Source: Prauserella isguenensis (GTDB lineage Bacteria > Actinomycetota > Actinomycetes > Mycobacteriales > Pseudonocardiaceae). From it: a DNA stretch of 64,000 bases. The stretch covers positions 169,738-233,737 of the forward strand of contig NZ_JACHWU010000005.1 of the NCBI RefSeq assembly GCF_014191605.1, given 5' to 3'. The position numbers and the translations under genes are program-made. Of this stretch, positions 1 through 8,900 are shown piece after piece (positions within the stretch are counted from its first letter, which is position 1; each line of letters starts with the position of its first letter). The notes under the pieces are model-generated. The model ran no database searches. It saw only the letters and a list, made by a program, of their open reading frames with translations, and was not told the origin of the DNA.

Positions 1-1001
1 AGCAGATCGCGGCCGGGTTCGGCCGTACCCGCACCGCCACCTCCGCCGCCGAGCACACCGCCGGGGCCACCGGGCGCGGCGCCGTCCCCCAGTACGTCCG
101 AGGCGTCGCCGAGTGCACCGCCCGAACCGATCCCGGAGCCCTGGCCGAGTACGTCCTCCGCGGGCCCGAGCGGCGCCTGCGGACCCGAGGTGCCCGCTCC
201 GCTCGGCGAGCCCTGTCCGCCTGGCGGGTCACCCTCGTCCCGGCCGGAGCCGAACAGGCCGGACGCGTCCTCGAAGACCGAGTCCCCGAGACCACCGCCT
301 CCGGGTCCACCACTCCCGAGGCCGGTGTTGCCACCACCGGGTTCGTCGAGCACCGACTCACCGGTGGCGGCGGTCGTCTCCGCCACGTCGGGCAGGCCGA
401 GCGCGCCGAGCAGGCCACCACCACCGCCACCGCCGGAACCGGCGAGTGCACCCGCGTTGCCCGGACGGTCGGTGACCACGTCGGGGGCGACACCCGGGCC
501 CGCCCCGTCCACACCGACCGTGTCGGCGAGGCCGCCGGTGATGGCGCGCATGTTGGCCGCCGTGCCCTGGATGACCGTGTCGACGCCGGCGAGCGCGGCC
601 GGGTGGCCGGCGTCGGCCGCGGTGCCCGCCGCATCGCGCTGGACCGCGGCGTCGCGCAGTTTTCGCACCAGTTCGACCTTGGTGCGGCCGATCTGCTCGG
701 CGGCCCGGTCGAGGCGGTCGGCGGCGTCGCCCGCGCCCTGCGCGGCCCTGGTGAGGCTGCCGCGTTCGGGGTCGATGAATCCCGACCACGTCTGCCGCGC
801 GGCGTCGACGGCCTCACCACTCATCGAGCCGAGCGCCTGCCCCGCGACGGTGTCCGCGTCCCGCGCCAGCCCCTGCAGCTGCCCCGCGGCCTGCCGCCAC
901 GAGCGTGCCTGTTCGCGCATCGCGTCCTCGTCGGCCTGAGGCCACGAGACGCCGGCCTCGGCGGCGATGTCGGCGAGTTCCGCGGGCAGTTCGATCCCCA
1001 T
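1..1001 (-). CDS. CpnT-like polymorphic toxin, N-terminal part (runs off left edge)
   Basis: An open frame of 333 codons starts at an ATG and continues past the left edge, so the 3' end is missing. The N-terminus (MGIELPAELADIAAEAGVSW) and the following helical stretch to about residue 140 look like the WXG100-like domain found at the start of CpnT-type secreted toxins, including the W-x-Q-A-D-E-D-A-M motif. From about residue 195 the protein is a Gly/Ser/Pro-rich linker, as expected before a C-terminal toxin domain that is not visible here. It lies 9 bp after the WXG100-like gene and on the same strand. The toxin type cannot be told. The role as a type VII secretion substrate is inferred from family resemblance. 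Confidence 0.7.
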   Translation of the reverse strand, partial: MGIELPAELADIAAEAGVSWPQADEDAMREQARSWRQAAGQLQGLARDADTVAGQALGSMSGEAVDAARQTWSGFIDPERGSLTRAAQGAGDAADRLDRAAEQIGRTKVELVRKLRDAAVQRDAAGTAADAGHPAALAGVDTVIQGTAANMRAITGGLADTVGVDGAGPGVAPDVVTDRPGNAGALAGSGGGGGGGLLGALGLPDVAETTAATGESVLDEPGGGNTGLGSGGPGGGGLGDSVFEDASGLFGSGRDEGDPPGGQGSPSGAGTSGPQAPLGPAEDVLGQGSGIGSGGALGDASDVLGDGAAPGGPGGVLGGGGGGAGTAEPGRDL

Positions 1002-1010
1002 GTCGCGGGC

Positions 1011-1340
1011 CTACCCTTCGCGCCCGGCGTCGGTGATGGCCTGCTGCGCCGACTCGTCGCCCGCCGTGTACGCCTCGGCCGCCCGCGACAGCGCCTGGCC
1101 CATGCCGACCAACCCGCCGGACAGTCCGTCGAGCACGCCCGCTGCCTCGTCGGCGGGCGCCCGGTGCCGCCCGTCGAACGCCTGCCCCACCTCGTCGTCG
1201 CCCCATGGTGACGACGCGACGGACTCGCGCAGCGCCCGGGCGATGTCGGCCGCGCGCCGGGTGAGTCCGTCGAACTCGGATGCGCGCTGCCCGAGCCGTT
1301 CGGCGTCGACCTCGAATCCGTGGTGTCCGGGACCCGTCAT
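1011..1340 (-). CDS. WXG100/ESX-like small helical protein
   Basis: This is a 109-residue, probably all-helical protein with an SPW-G turn near the middle (SPWGDDE), as in WXG100/ESX-type secretion partners. The start was placed at the ATG that overlaps the upstream stop as ATGA; a start 15 bp earlier is also open. It sits between a YbaB/EbfC-like gene and a CpnT-like toxin, an arrangement typical of type VII-linked toxin cassettes in actinobacteria. The likely job is to partner the toxin during export. No signal peptide or membrane segment is seen. Confidence 0.65.
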   Translation of the reverse strand: MTGPGHHGFEVDAERLGQRASEFDGLTRRAADIARALRESVASSPWGDDEVGQAFDGRHRAPADEAAGVLDGLSGGLVGMGQALSRAAEAYTAGDESAQQAITDAGREG

Positions 1341-1801
1341 CGCGATCGCTGCCATTCGGAGTCGTCGATCCAGTTGGCGTCCTCGAAGCTCTCGTCGTCA
1401 CCGAAGTCGTCGGCGGCCGGAGCGCGTTCCCGGCCCACCGGGGTGATCTCGTCGGCCGTCAGGTCCGCCGTGCCGAGCAGCAGCGCCTGCGGATCGGTGT
1501 CCTGCGGCAGCGCAGGAGCGAGCACCTCGCTCGCGCCGGCGAATGCCTTCGCCGTCGCCGCGCCGGTGAGGCGAACGATCTGGGCGCCGAGTTCGGCGGG
1601 TCGGTACCGCTCGTAGGCGGCGTCGGCGATCGTCAGGCCGGTGAGCACGCCACGCCCGCCGACGGTGGCCGTCACGAGGCCGTCGTCACTGCTCACCGAC
1701 TCGCTGATGGCCGTGAGCTGCTGCTGCACATCCGCCAACTGTTCTCTGCTCCGCCGGTACTCGGCGAGTAGCTGCTCCACCTCGTCGCGATGGTCGGTCA
1801 C
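1337..1801 (-). CDS. YbaB/EbfC family-like protein
   Basis: A 154-residue protein. An N-terminal coiled-coil helix (about residues 1-38, rich in E, Q and R) is followed by a short beta region resembling YbaB/EbfC nucleoid-associated proteins (VSSDDGLVTATVGGRGVLTG), then a helix and an acidic C-terminal tail (residues about 125-150). Such proteins often begin WXG100/toxin cassettes in actinobacteria, where their role is unclear. Its stop overlaps the next gene's start by 4 bp (ATGA), implying translational coupling. It follows hmgL by about 106 bp on the same strand, so it may be on that transcript. Confidence 0.65.
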   Translation of the reverse strand: MTDHRDEVEQLLAEYRRSREQLADVQQQLTAISESVSSDDGLVTATVGGRGVLTGLTIADAAYERYRPAELGAQIVRLTGAATAKAFAGASEVLAPALPQDTDPQALLLGTADLTADEITPVGRERAPAADDFGDDESFEDANWIDDSEWQRSR

Positions 1802-1907
1802 GGCGCTCTCCCGACGTCGATCAGTGCGGCCGCATGCAGCCCCGGCTGGAGTTCAGACGTGGCGAAGCGGCTCGCGGTTCCCGGTGGCCCCGGAAAGGAT
1901 GCCCGTG

Positions 1908-2861
1908 TCAGCCCGCGAGCGCGCGCACGACCCGCGACGGACTCGGCCTGCCGAGCCGTTGGGCCATCCACGTGCTCGTCGTGACCAACGCGTCGAGGTC
2001 GGCGCCGTGACGCACCCCGAGCCCGTCGAGCATCCACACGAGGTCCTCCGTGGCGAGGTTCCCGGTGGCCGACTCAGCATAGGGGCAGCCACCGAGGCCG
2101 CCCGCGGACGAGTCGACCGTGGCCACACCGCGGCGCAGCGCGGCGAGGGTGTTCGACAGCGCCTGCCCGTAGGTGTCGTGGAAGTGGACGGCGAGCGCGT
2201 CGACGCCGACTCCCGCGGCGGCGAACGCGTCGACGAGCCGGTCGACCTGTCCGGGCGTCGCGACGCCGATGGTGTCGCCGAGGGACAGTTGCCCACAGCC
2301 GGCGTCGAGCAGACGCCGGCCCGCCGCGACGACCTGACCGGGGTCGACCACGCCCTCCCACGGGTCACCGAAGCACATCGACAGGTATCCGCGTACGGCC
2401 ATGCCCTCGCCACGAGCACGCGCGATGACGGGCTCGAACATGGCGAACTGCTCGTCGTAGGTGGAGTTGAGGTTCCGCTTGGCGAACGACTCCGTGGCGC
2501 TGGCGAACACGGCGATGTCGGCGATCCCCGCATCGACGGCCCGGTCGAGGCCGCGTGCGTTGGGGACCAGCACCGGGTAGCGCGCGCCCGTCCTGCGGTC
2601 GAGCCGGGAGAGCAGTTCCTCGGCGTCGGCGAGCTGCGGGACCCACTTCGGGTGGACGAAACTCGTCGCCTCGAGGGTCGTCAGCCCGGCGTCGGCGAGC
2701 CGGTCGAGAAACTCGAGCTTGACGTCGACGGGCACGGTCGCCGCCTCGTTCTGCAGACCGTCCCGCGGGCCGACCTCCCAGATCGTCACCTCGGCGGGCA
2801 GCTCTCCCGAGCGAGGAAGGTGCTCGGGCAGTCCCACGTCTCGTGCGCCCACGGTCACCAC
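1908..2861 (-). CDS. mvaB: hydroxymethylglutaryl-CoA lyase
   Basis: A 317-residue HMGL-like TIM-barrel enzyme cleaving HMG-CoA to acetoacetate and acetyl-CoA, the last step of leucine breakdown. Visible motifs are VGPRDGLQNE with catalytic Arg33-Asp34, the metal-binding HFHDTYGQ, and the signature GGLGGCPYA with the catalytic Cys at about residue 258. Length is normal for the bacterial family. The start is GTG GTG; the second GTG gives a 4-bp GTGA overlap with the stop of the PH-domain gene and may be the true start. It belongs to the minus-strand run birA, PH protein, hmgL. Confidence 0.9.
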   Translation of the reverse strand: MVTVGARDVGLPEHLPRSGELPAEVTIWEVGPRDGLQNEAATVPVDVKLEFLDRLADAGLTTLEATSFVHPKWVPQLADAEELLSRLDRRTGARYPVLVPNARGLDRAVDAGIADIAVFASATESFAKRNLNSTYDEQFAMFEPVIARARGEGMAVRGYLSMCFGDPWEGVVDPGQVVAAGRRLLDAGCGQLSLGDTIGVATPGQVDRLVDAFAAAGVGVDALAVHFHDTYGQALSNTLAALRRGVATVDSSAGGLGGCPYAESATGNLATEDLVWMLDGLGVRHGADLDALVTTSTWMAQRLGRPSPSRVVRALAG

Positions 2862-3487
2862 CCCGGGTACGAGCCGGGCTGGGGCGGCTGCCCCGACTGC
2901 GGGGGCTGTTGGCCGGGCTGGGGCGGGTGTTGTTGCGGCGGGTGTGGTTGCTGAGCGGTCTGCTGCCAGGACGCGTCGTAGTCGAAGTCGTCGTACGGGT
3001 TCTCGTTGACCTGGCGGTAGATGTAGGTGTGGACCTTCTCTACGTTCGGAATGTCGTCGAAGGTGAGCGGCTCCTCGGACGCCGATTCGATGATCAGCGT
3101 GCCGCAGGCGAAGACCCGGTCGAGCAGGCCGTGCTCGAACCGCACACTGTTGATACGGGCCATCGGGATGTCGATACCGGTGCGCTTGACGACACCTTCA
3201 CGGGCGATGACGCGGTCGGTGGTCACGATGAAGTGGGTGGTGCGCCAGCGGACGAACGGCGCGAAGACCCGCCAGATCAACAGGATCAGCCCGACGGCAC
3301 CGACGGCGATCTGGGTGACGACGTCCCACGGGGCGTCGAAACCGGGCGCGACGACGAATGCCAGCCAGATCCCCACGGCCAGTGTGATCAACAGGATCAG
3401 CACCGGCCAGACGAGCATCTTGAAGTGCGGATGCTTGTGGACGACGACGCTCTCGCCCTCACTGAGCAGGCTTTGTGGATACGCCAC
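2855..3487 (-). CDS. PH-domain membrane protein (bacterial PH, YdbS-like)
   Basis: A 210-residue protein. Two membrane segments at about 24-46 and 55-75 are followed by a bacterial PH-like domain (IVTTDRVIAREGVVKRTG, then IPMARINSVRFE) and a Pro/Gln/Gly-rich tail from about residue 165. The start is a GTG preceded by GGGGAG at about 8 bp; an upstream in-frame ATG would add 23 unlikely residues. It resembles M. tuberculosis Rv3278c, which also sits next to birA (Rv3279c). Function is unknown. The tail may mediate protein contacts. Confidence 0.75.
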   Translation of the reverse strand: MAYPQSLLSEGESVVVHKHPHFKMLVWPVLILLITLAVGIWLAFVVAPGFDAPWDVVTQIAVGAVGLILLIWRVFAPFVRWRTTHFIVTTDRVIAREGVVKRTGIDIPMARINSVRFEHGLLDRVFACGTLIIESASEEPLTFDDIPNVEKVHTYIYRQVNENPYDDFDYDASWQQTAQQPHPPQQHPPQPGQQPPQSGQPPQPGSYPGW

Positions 3488-3552
3488 CGCTGGCCACTCC
3501 CCGAAATGCGGTCTTCTTGTCTGCGGGCAACCGTACCGCTCCGGACCGGGTT

Positions 3553-4374
3553 TCACCCACCGGTCGGCCGGAGATGCACGACGTCACCGGCGAAAACACT
3601 CCGCCGAGTGCCGCCTGGGATTTCGACGACCAGCGCGCCGGTTGGCTCGACGTCCACCGCGTCGCCGATCACGCTGCCGCCGCCGGTGAGGATCTTGACC
3701 TCCTGGCCGAGCGTGAGGCACCGCTGCCGGTACTCGTCGAGCATGCCGGCGTCGGCGAGGTCGCCGGCCGCTTCGCGCCAGACCGTCTCCCGTTCGTGCA
3801 GCGCCGCGAGCACCATCATCGCCACGTCGGTGCGGTCGCTGGTCGCGGCGCCGAGCTCGGCGAGCGACACCGGGGGCAACGCACCCGCGGGCACGGTCAC
3901 GTCCTCGCGCACGCGCGTCACGTTCAGGCCGATGCCCAGGACCACGGCCAGCTCGTCCGAGGAGGCGGCCTCGGACAGGATCCCCGCGCACTTGCCGGAC
4001 GCGTCGGCGGCGAGCACGTCGTTGGGCCACTTGAGCGCGACGTTCGCTCCGAGCGCGTCACCGACGTCCAGCACGGCCAGTCCCGCGATGATCGAGAGCG
4101 ACCCGACACCCGCGACCGGCACGCCCGAGGGTCGCAACAGCACACTGATGTACACGCCGGAGCCCGGTGAGGCCCAGGTGCGGCCGCGCCTGCCGAGCCC
4201 GGCCGTCTGTTCCGCCGCGACGAGCGCCGTCCGGTCGGGCGCGCCGTCGACGACGGCCTGCCGCAGGTCGGCGTTCGTCGACCCGGTGGTGGCGACCACG
4301 TCGACCTGCGCGTACGGCCCGACCGGTTCGACCAGTTCTCCCCGCAGGCGGGCTCCATCGATGCGATTCGGCAC
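3553..4374 (-). CDS. birA: biotin--[acetyl-CoA-carboxylase] ligase
   Basis: A 273-residue biotin protein ligase that attaches biotin, through biotinyl-AMP, to the carrier domain of acyl-CoA carboxylase alpha subunits such as AccA3 in this window. Seen are TGSTNADL, the biotinyl-AMP loop GLGRRGRTW, KWPNDVL, and a C-terminal LTLGQEVKIL beta domain. There is no N-terminal helix-turn-helix, so it is the non-regulatory type. The GTG start (VPNRIDG) was chosen over a start 117 codons upstream because that extension has no family resemblance and a TAGGGT -10-like box lies 7 bp before this GTG. It is divergent from accD5/pccB. Confidence 0.9.
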   Translation of the reverse strand: MPNRIDGARLRGELVEPVGPYAQVDVVATTGSTNADLRQAVVDGAPDRTALVAAEQTAGLGRRGRTWASPGSGVYISVLLRPSGVPVAGVGSLSIIAGLAVLDVGDALGANVALKWPNDVLAADASGKCAGILSEAASSDELAVVLGIGLNVTRVREDVTVPAGALPPVSLAELGAATSDRTDVAMMVLAALHERETVWREAAGDLADAGMLDEYRQRCLTLGQEVKILTGGGSVIGDAVDVEPTGALVVEIPGGTRRSVFAGDVVHLRPTGG

Positions 4375-4381
4375 GCGCGGA

Positions 4382-4387
4382 ACCCTA
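4382..4387 (-). promoter_or_regulatory. -10 box of birA, leaderless type
   Basis: TAGGGT on the minus strand ends 7 bp before the GTG of birA, so transcription should start at or next to the start codon. No Shine-Dalgarno sequence lies between. Confidence 0.5.
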
Positions 4388-4631
4388 ACGCCGGGGGCTG
4401 CGGGCGCGTCACTTCCCGTGCGGGTCGGCTGCGTGGAGCGCGGCCACGGCCGTTGAGCGCGGCCACGACCTCGGACACGTACTCGTCGGCAGGGAGGTGA
4501 CGCGACACGGCCGGGCGTAGCGGGCGGGGGCGTGACGGGCAGGAACGGTGCACCGGGTTCGCCGGCCGGGGCCGTGCGAGACACGCTGCCGGACGTAGCC
4601 CACGCCACACCAGCGGGCCCGGGGTGATGAT

Positions 4632-4637
4632 TAAGCT
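4632..4637 (+). promoter_or_regulatory. -10 box of the carboxylase beta gene
   Basis: TAAGCT ends 8 bp before the ATG. There is no convincing ribosome binding site between, which suggests a leaderless or near-leaderless mRNA. Confidence 0.45.
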
Positions 4638-4645
4638 CGCGTGTC

Positions 4646-6295
4646 ATGAGCAGCGCAACGGAGCCGGTCGGGGACGCGCCTGACGCACCGAACACACAGC
4701 CGGACATCCACACCACGGCGGGCAAACTCGCCGACCTGTACCTGCGCTACGACGAGGCCGTGCACGCCGGGTCGGAGCGCGCCGTCGAACGCCAGCACGC
4801 CAAGGGCAAGAAGACGGCGCGGGAGCGCGTGGACATGCTGCTCGACCCGGGTTCCTTCGTCGAGCTGGATGCGCTCGCGCGACACCGGTCGACGAACTTC
4901 GGGCTCGAGGCCAGCCGCCCGTACGGCGACGGCGTCGTCACCGGCTACGGCACGATCGACGGCCGCGAGGTGTGCGTGTTCAGCCAAGACGTGACCGTCC
5001 TCGGCGGCGCGCTCGGCGAGGTGTACGGCGAGAAGATCACCAAGGTCATGGACCTGGCGATGAAGACCGGCCGCCCCATCATCGGCATCAACGAGGGTGG
5101 CGGCGCGCGCATCCAGGAGGGTGTCGTCTCGCTCGGCCTGTACGCCGAGATCTTCCGTCGCAACACCCACGCCTCGGGTGTCGTCCCGCAGATCTCGCTG
5201 ATCATGGGCACCAACGCGGGCGGCCACGTCTATTCCCCCGCGTTGACGGACTTCGTCGTGATGGTCGACGAGACCTCGCACATGTTCATCACGGGACCGG
5301 ACGTCATCAAGACGGTCACCGGCGAGGAGGTCACGTTCGAAGACCTCGGCGGCGGACGCACCCACAACGCCAAGTCCGGCAACGCCCACTACCTGGCCTC
5401 CGACGAGGACGACGCGGTCTCCTACGTCAAGGAGCTGCTCAGCTTCCTGCCGTCGAACAACCTGGCCGAGGCCCCCGTGTTCGACGCGCCGGAACCGACC
5501 GGCGGTGCGATCGCCGAGGACGTGACCGACGCAGACCGGGAGCTCGACACGCTGATCCCGGACTCGCCGAACCAGCCGTACGACATGCACGAAGTCGTGA
5601 GCCGAGTGCTCGACGACGGCGAGTTCCTCGAGGTGCAGGAGCTGTTCGCGCCCAACGTGATCACCGGTTTCGGCCGGGTCGAGGGACAGGCCGTGGGCAT
5701 CGTGGCCAACCAGCCGACCCAGTTCGCGGGCTGCCTCGACATCGACGCGTCCGACAAGGCGGCGCGGTTCGTGCGCACGTGCGACGCGTTCAACGTGCCG
5801 GTGCTGACGTTCGTCGACGTGCCGGGTTTCCTACCGGGCACCGACCAGGAGTGGAACGGCATCATCCGCCACGGCGCGAAGCTGCTCTACGCCTACGCCG
5901 AGGCGACGGTTCCGCTGGTCACGGTCATCACGCGCAAGGCCTACGGCGGTGCGTACGACGTGATGGGGTCCAAGCACCTGGGTGCCGACATCAACATCGC
6001 GTGGCCGTCCGCGCAGATCGCCGTGATGGGTGCGCAGGGTGCCGCGAACATCGTGCACCGCAAGCGGCTCGCCGCAGCAGGCGAGAGCGGCGAGGACGTC
6101 GAGCAGCTGCGGGCCGAGCTGATCCAGGAGTACGAGGACACGTTGTGCAACCCGTACGTGGCCGCCGAGCGCGGCTACGTCGACGCGGTCATCCCGCCCG
6201 CGCACACGCGCGGGCACGTGACGCGCGCGCTGCGGATGCTGCGGGAGAAGCGCGAGAACCTGCCCCCGAAGAAGCACGGAAACATCCCGCTGTGA
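4646..6295 (+). CDS. accD5: acyl-CoA (propionyl-CoA) carboxylase beta subunit
   Basis: A 549-residue carboxyltransferase subunit that moves CO2 from biotin on AccA3 to propionyl-CoA (possibly acetyl-CoA) to give methylmalonyl-CoA. The crotonase-fold halves show [18 protein letters not shown] and [15 protein letters not shown] in the N half and [24 protein letters not shown] and [12 protein letters not shown] in the C half, which form the oxyanion holes and acyl site. Length matches AccD5/PccB. Its stop overlaps the epsilon-subunit start (GTGA). MutAB/MeaB downstream in the window use the product. The symbol follows the M. tuberculosis neighbour pattern birA-accD5-accE5; substrate preference cannot be read from sequence alone. 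Confidence 0.92.
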   Translation: MSSATEPVGDAPDAPNTQPDIHTTAGKLADLYLRYDEAVHAGSERAVERQHAKGKKTARERVDMLLDPGSFVELDALARHRSTNFGLEASRPYGDGVVTGYGTIDGREVCVFSQDVTVLGGALGEVYGEKITKVMDLAMKTGRPIIGINEGGGARIQEGVVSLGLYAEIFRRNTHASGVVPQISLIMGTNAGGHVYSPALTDFVVMVDETSHMFITGPDVIKTVTGEEVTFEDLGGGRTHNAKSGNAHYLASDEDDAVSYVKELLSFLPSNNLAEAPVFDAPEPTGGAIAEDVTDADRELDTLIPDSPNQPYDMHEVVSRVLDDGEFLEVQELFAPNVITGFGRVEGQAVGIVANQPTQFAGCLDIDASDKAARFVRTCDAFNVPVLTFVDVPGFLPGTDQEWNGIIRHGAKLLYAYAEATVPLVTVITRKAYGGAYDVMGSKHLGADINIAWPSAQIAVMGAQGAANIVHRKRLAAAGESGEDVEQLRAELIQEYEDTLCNPYVAAERGYVDAVIPPAHTRGHVTRALRMLREKRENLPPKKHGNIPL

Positions 6296-6591
6296 GCGCC
6301 TCCGACGAGATGCCCGAGACCACGCCTGCCGAGACCGACGGTTCCGACGGGACTGCCGGCGGTGGGCACAGTGCCGATGCCGGACCACCGCTGCTGCGCG
6401 TCGTGCGCGGCGAGCCGGACGATGCCGAGCTCGCCGCGCTGACCGCGGTCGTGGCCGGCCTGGCCGCGAACGGCGGAGACGACGGGGAGAAGCGGCCGGC
6501 TCGGTCCCATTGGGCCGACCGCGCCTCGGCGGTGCGCAGGCCACTCACCCCCGGGCCGGGCGCCTGGCGCGTGTCGACGTTCCGGCGCTGA
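6292..6591 (+). CDS. accE: acyl-CoA carboxylase epsilon subunit
   Basis: A 99-residue protein starting at a GTG that overlaps the beta-subunit stop by 4 bp. A low-complexity acidic N-terminus is followed by the family core [20 protein letters not shown], an HWADR-like segment and a terminal [11 protein letters not shown], typical of actinobacterial AccE subunits. These bind and stimulate the alpha6-beta6 carboxylase complex. Coupling to the beta gene supports the call. Confidence 0.85.
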   Translation: MSASDEMPETTPAETDGSDGTAGGGHSADAGPPLLRVVRGEPDDAELAALTAVVAGLAANGGDDGEKRPARSHWADRASAVRRPLTPGPGAWRVSTFRR

Positions 6592-6600
6592 CGACGTTCA

Positions 6601-6626
6601 CGGTGCCCGGCGAGCTCCGGGCACCG
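6601..6626. terminator. bidirectional hairpin terminator
   Basis: Perfect 10-bp stem (CGGTGCCCGG / CCGGGCACCG) with a 6-nt loop, in the 38-bp gap between the convergent accE and MFS genes. No strong U tract, as is common in actinobacteria. Confidence 0.65.
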
Positions 6627-6629
6627 CGC

Positions 6630-8126
6630 CTAACTCGCGGTGGTTGTCGGGATGACCGGTTCCGACGAGTCGGCGGGCCGCTGTGCCGCTCCCGCGTGAC
6701 CGCGGAGCCGCGCGACCCCGACGAACCCGACGGCCGCGAGCACCAGAGGGATCGCGAACGCGTAGCGATGGGCGTCCGCCTGGCCCGCGCCGGCCGCCAA
6801 CAGCCCGTCGATCGCCAGCCCCGCCGCGAGCTGCGACACCACGGCGAACGTGAAGCCGCCCATGTTGGCGAGCCCGCTGGCCACACCGGCCCGGTGTTCC
6901 GGGCCTGCCGACCGCGCCAGGTCGAAGGCCAGCATGCTGACCCCGCCGCCGACCCCCAGCGCCAACAGCGGCGGCAGCAGCGTCGCGACCGTCGCGCCCG
7001 CGGGCAGGACCACGAGCGCGACGGCTCCGCACAGGGCGAGCACACCCGCAGCGAGCACGAGACGTCCCCGCAGGCCCGGTCTGCGTGACGCCACCTGCCC
7101 CGCGGCCGTGCTGCTGACGACGAAGCCGAGCACGACGACGGTGACCATGCCTGCTGCGGCCCCGTCGGAGAGGCCGTGCGCGGCGACGAGATACGGCTGG
7201 CCGAGCACCGCCGTGAACGACACGAACGAGCCCATCAACACGAAGTGGGTCAGGAGCGCGTGCCGCACACCCGGCGAGCGCCACGTCAGCCGCAGCGTGT
7301 CCCGCAACCGCTCACCGGAACCGTCCGCCTCGACGGCGCGTCGCGGCGCGCCACCGCTGTCACCCACCGGCGACTCCCGCAGCGCAACGGCGGTCGCGAC
7401 CAGCACGACAACGGTGACGACGCCGGCGACGAGGAACGCCCCCGTCCAGCCCAGGCCGTTCAGCAGCACGGCCAGCGGCGAGGTCGCGATGATCTGACCG
7501 AGGCCGCCGATCATGCCGGTGAGCGCCGCGACGAAGGCGTAGCGGTGGCCCGGGAACCAGTTCCGCGTGATCCGCAGGACGCTGACGAACATGCAGGCGT
7601 CGCCCGCACCGATCAGCGCCCGGCCCACCATCGCGGCGGGATACGCCGTCGACAGGGCGAACACGACCGCGCCCACGGCCATCAGCGCGGTACCGCCGAG
7701 CAACAGCACCCGCGGGCCGTACCGGTCGTTGCCGATGCCGACCGGCACCTGCAGCAGTGCGTACAGCGTCAGTTGCACCACGGAGAACACGGCCAGCCCG
7801 GTCGCGTCGACGTCGAACCGCTCCTGGGCGGTCAGCCCAGCGACCGACAGGCTCATCCGGTGGAACATCGCCGCCAGGTAGCACAGCGCGCCCAGGGCCC
7901 ACATCGCCCACGGCAGGATTCCCCTGGCCACCGGGGCGCGTGACGCGCCCGCCCACGTCTCGCCCCGTGACGCCGTGTCCTCCTGCGCTCTGTCCTCCTG
8001 CGCCCTGTCGTCCTGCAGGGTGTCCTCCTGCAGCGTGTCCTCCTGCGGCGCTGCGGCGGAAGGCGACCCGGATGAACGCACAGTCATCCCCTTCGACGGC
8101 CCGACGTGCATGGACATCACATGCAC
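6630..8126 (-). CDS. MFS transporter
   Basis: A 498-residue protein with about 12 membrane segments from residue 65 on, including the cytoplasmic loop motif NDRYGPRVLLLGG between TM2 and TM3. This is the major facilitator fold of exporters and of small organic-acid permeases. The N-terminal 60 residues are polar and hold a pentapeptide-like repeat (QEDTL, QEDTL, QDDRA, QEDRA). Start choice is uncertain: GTG at the far end, or ATGs 9, 15 or 39 bp further in. It is divergent from a FadR-subfamily GntR regulator, which probably controls it. The substrate cannot be told. Confidence 0.8.
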   Translation of the reverse strand: MHVMSMHVGPSKGMTVRSSGSPSAAAPQEDTLQEDTLQDDRAQEDRAQEDTASRGETWAGASRAPVARGILPWAMWALGALCYLAAMFHRMSLSVAGLTAQERFDVDATGLAVFSVVQLTLYALLQVPVGIGNDRYGPRVLLLGGTALMAVGAVVFALSTAYPAAMVGRALIGAGDACMFVSVLRITRNWFPGHRYAFVAALTGMIGGLGQIIATSPLAVLLNGLGWTGAFLVAGVVTVVVLVATAVALRESPVGDSGGAPRRAVEADGSGERLRDTLRLTWRSPGVRHALLTHFVLMGSFVSFTAVLGQPYLVAAHGLSDGAAAGMVTVVVLGFVVSSTAAGQVASRRPGLRGRLVLAAGVLALCGAVALVVLPAGATVATLLPPLLALGVGGGVSMLAFDLARSAGPEHRAGVASGLANMGGFTFAVVSQLAAGLAIDGLLAAGAGQADAHRYAFAIPLVLAAVGFVGVARLRGHAGAAQRPADSSEPVIPTTTAS

Positions 8127-8143
8127 ATAACTTGTATCTATGT
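8107..8143. promoter_or_regulatory. candidate GntR operator, two overlapping inverted repeats
   Basis: Two inverted repeats of the same geometry sit between the divergent MFS and GntR genes: TGCAT-N9-ATGCA (8107-8125) and ACATA-N9-TATGT (8125-8143). The position fits autoregulation plus control of the transporter by the GntR protein. Confidence 0.45.
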
Positions 8144-8161
8144 TGTGTTCAACGATCCGGC

Positions 8162-8167
8162 TAGACT
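8162..8167 (+). promoter_or_regulatory. -10 box of the GntR gene, leaderless type
   Basis: TAGACT lies 7 bp before the ATG, close to the actinobacterial TANNNT consensus. Confidence 0.55.
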
Positions 8168-8174
8168 GCGGGGC

Positions 8175-8900
8175 ATGTCAACGAGCGACCCGTCACACCC
8201 GCCCGTGCCGACACGAACCCCGAGAACGAGCGCAACCGGACAGGAGCCGACGACACCGCCCACGGACCGACGTCCCGCGGGTGAACGGGTCTACGACTGG
8301 GTGAAGGAACGCATCCTCGACGGAAGGCTGCCCGGCGGCGAACTGCTCAGCGAGGGAGACGCCGCGACGGCGCTGAATCTGTCACGCACGCCCGTGCGCG
8401 AGGCGTTCCTGCGACTCGAGGTCGAAGGACTGCTGCGGCTGTATCCGAAGCGCGGCGCACTCGTCGTCCCTGTGTCGCCGGACGAGGTCGGCGAGGTCAC
8501 CGAGGCCCGCATCCTGCTGGAGAGCCACGCCGCCGAGCGCGTCATCGACCGCGGCGACGCCGCCGATGTCGCCGCCCGCATGCGCACGGTCCTCGACCGG
8601 CAGCGCGAGCTCGAGGTGCCCGCCGAGAAGGCCAGGTTCTCCGCCCTGGACCGCGAGTTCCACGCGACGCTCGTCGACGCGGCCGGCAACAGCCTCATCT
8701 CGCACTTCTACTCCGGGCTGCACGACCGTCAGGTGCGCATGGCCGCCTCCGCGCTCAGCCGGGTCCCCGATCGCCACCGCGAGATCCTCACCGAGCACGA
8801 CACACTCTGCACGCTGCTCGAACGCGGCGACGCCGCCGGATTCCGCACCACTCTCACCGCACACATCAGCGGCACCCACGGCGCCCTCCTCGACAGCTGA
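8175..8900 (+). CDS. GntR family transcriptional regulator (FadR/FCD subfamily)
   Basis: A 241-residue regulator. A winged helix at about residues 40-105 (GERVYDWVKERILDG, then LSRTPVREAFLRLEVEGLL) is followed by an all-helical FCD ligand-binding domain whose metal/ligand residues show in DREFHATLVDAAGN and in EHDTLCTLLERGD. Typical ligands of this class are small organic acids. The ATG was chosen because a TAGACT -10 box sits 7 bp upstream; an earlier in-frame start would run through the promoter. It is divergent from the MFS gene and most likely its regulator. The 3' end of the gene lies in a 16-bp tandem repeat. Confidence 0.88.
   Translation: MSTSDPSHPPVPTRTPRTSATGQEPTTPPTDRRPAGERVYDWVKERILDGRLPGGELLSEGDAATALNLSRTPVREAFLRLEVEGLLRLYPKRGALVVPVSPDEVGEVTEARILLESHAAERVIDRGDAADVAARMRTVLDRQRELEVPAEKARFSALDREFHATLVDAAGNSLISHFYSGLHDRQVRMAASALSRVPDRHREILTEHDTLCTLLERGDAAGFRTTLTAHISGTHGALLDS

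Larger units (their letters stand above)
4375..4645. promoter_or_regulatory. divergent promoter region birA / acyl-CoA carboxylase beta
   Basis: 271 bp without a supported gene. It carries outward-facing -10-like boxes for both flanking genes and a short direct repeat (GAGCGCGGCCACG, twice). Open frames across it look like spurious high-GC frames. Confidence 0.45.

Noticed and set aside
190..939. plus-strand 249-codon ORF at the left edge
   Set aside because: It is the mirror of the CpnT-like gene, whose minus-strand frame has a recognisable WXG100-like domain; the plus frame is Pro/Ser/Ala-rich noise.
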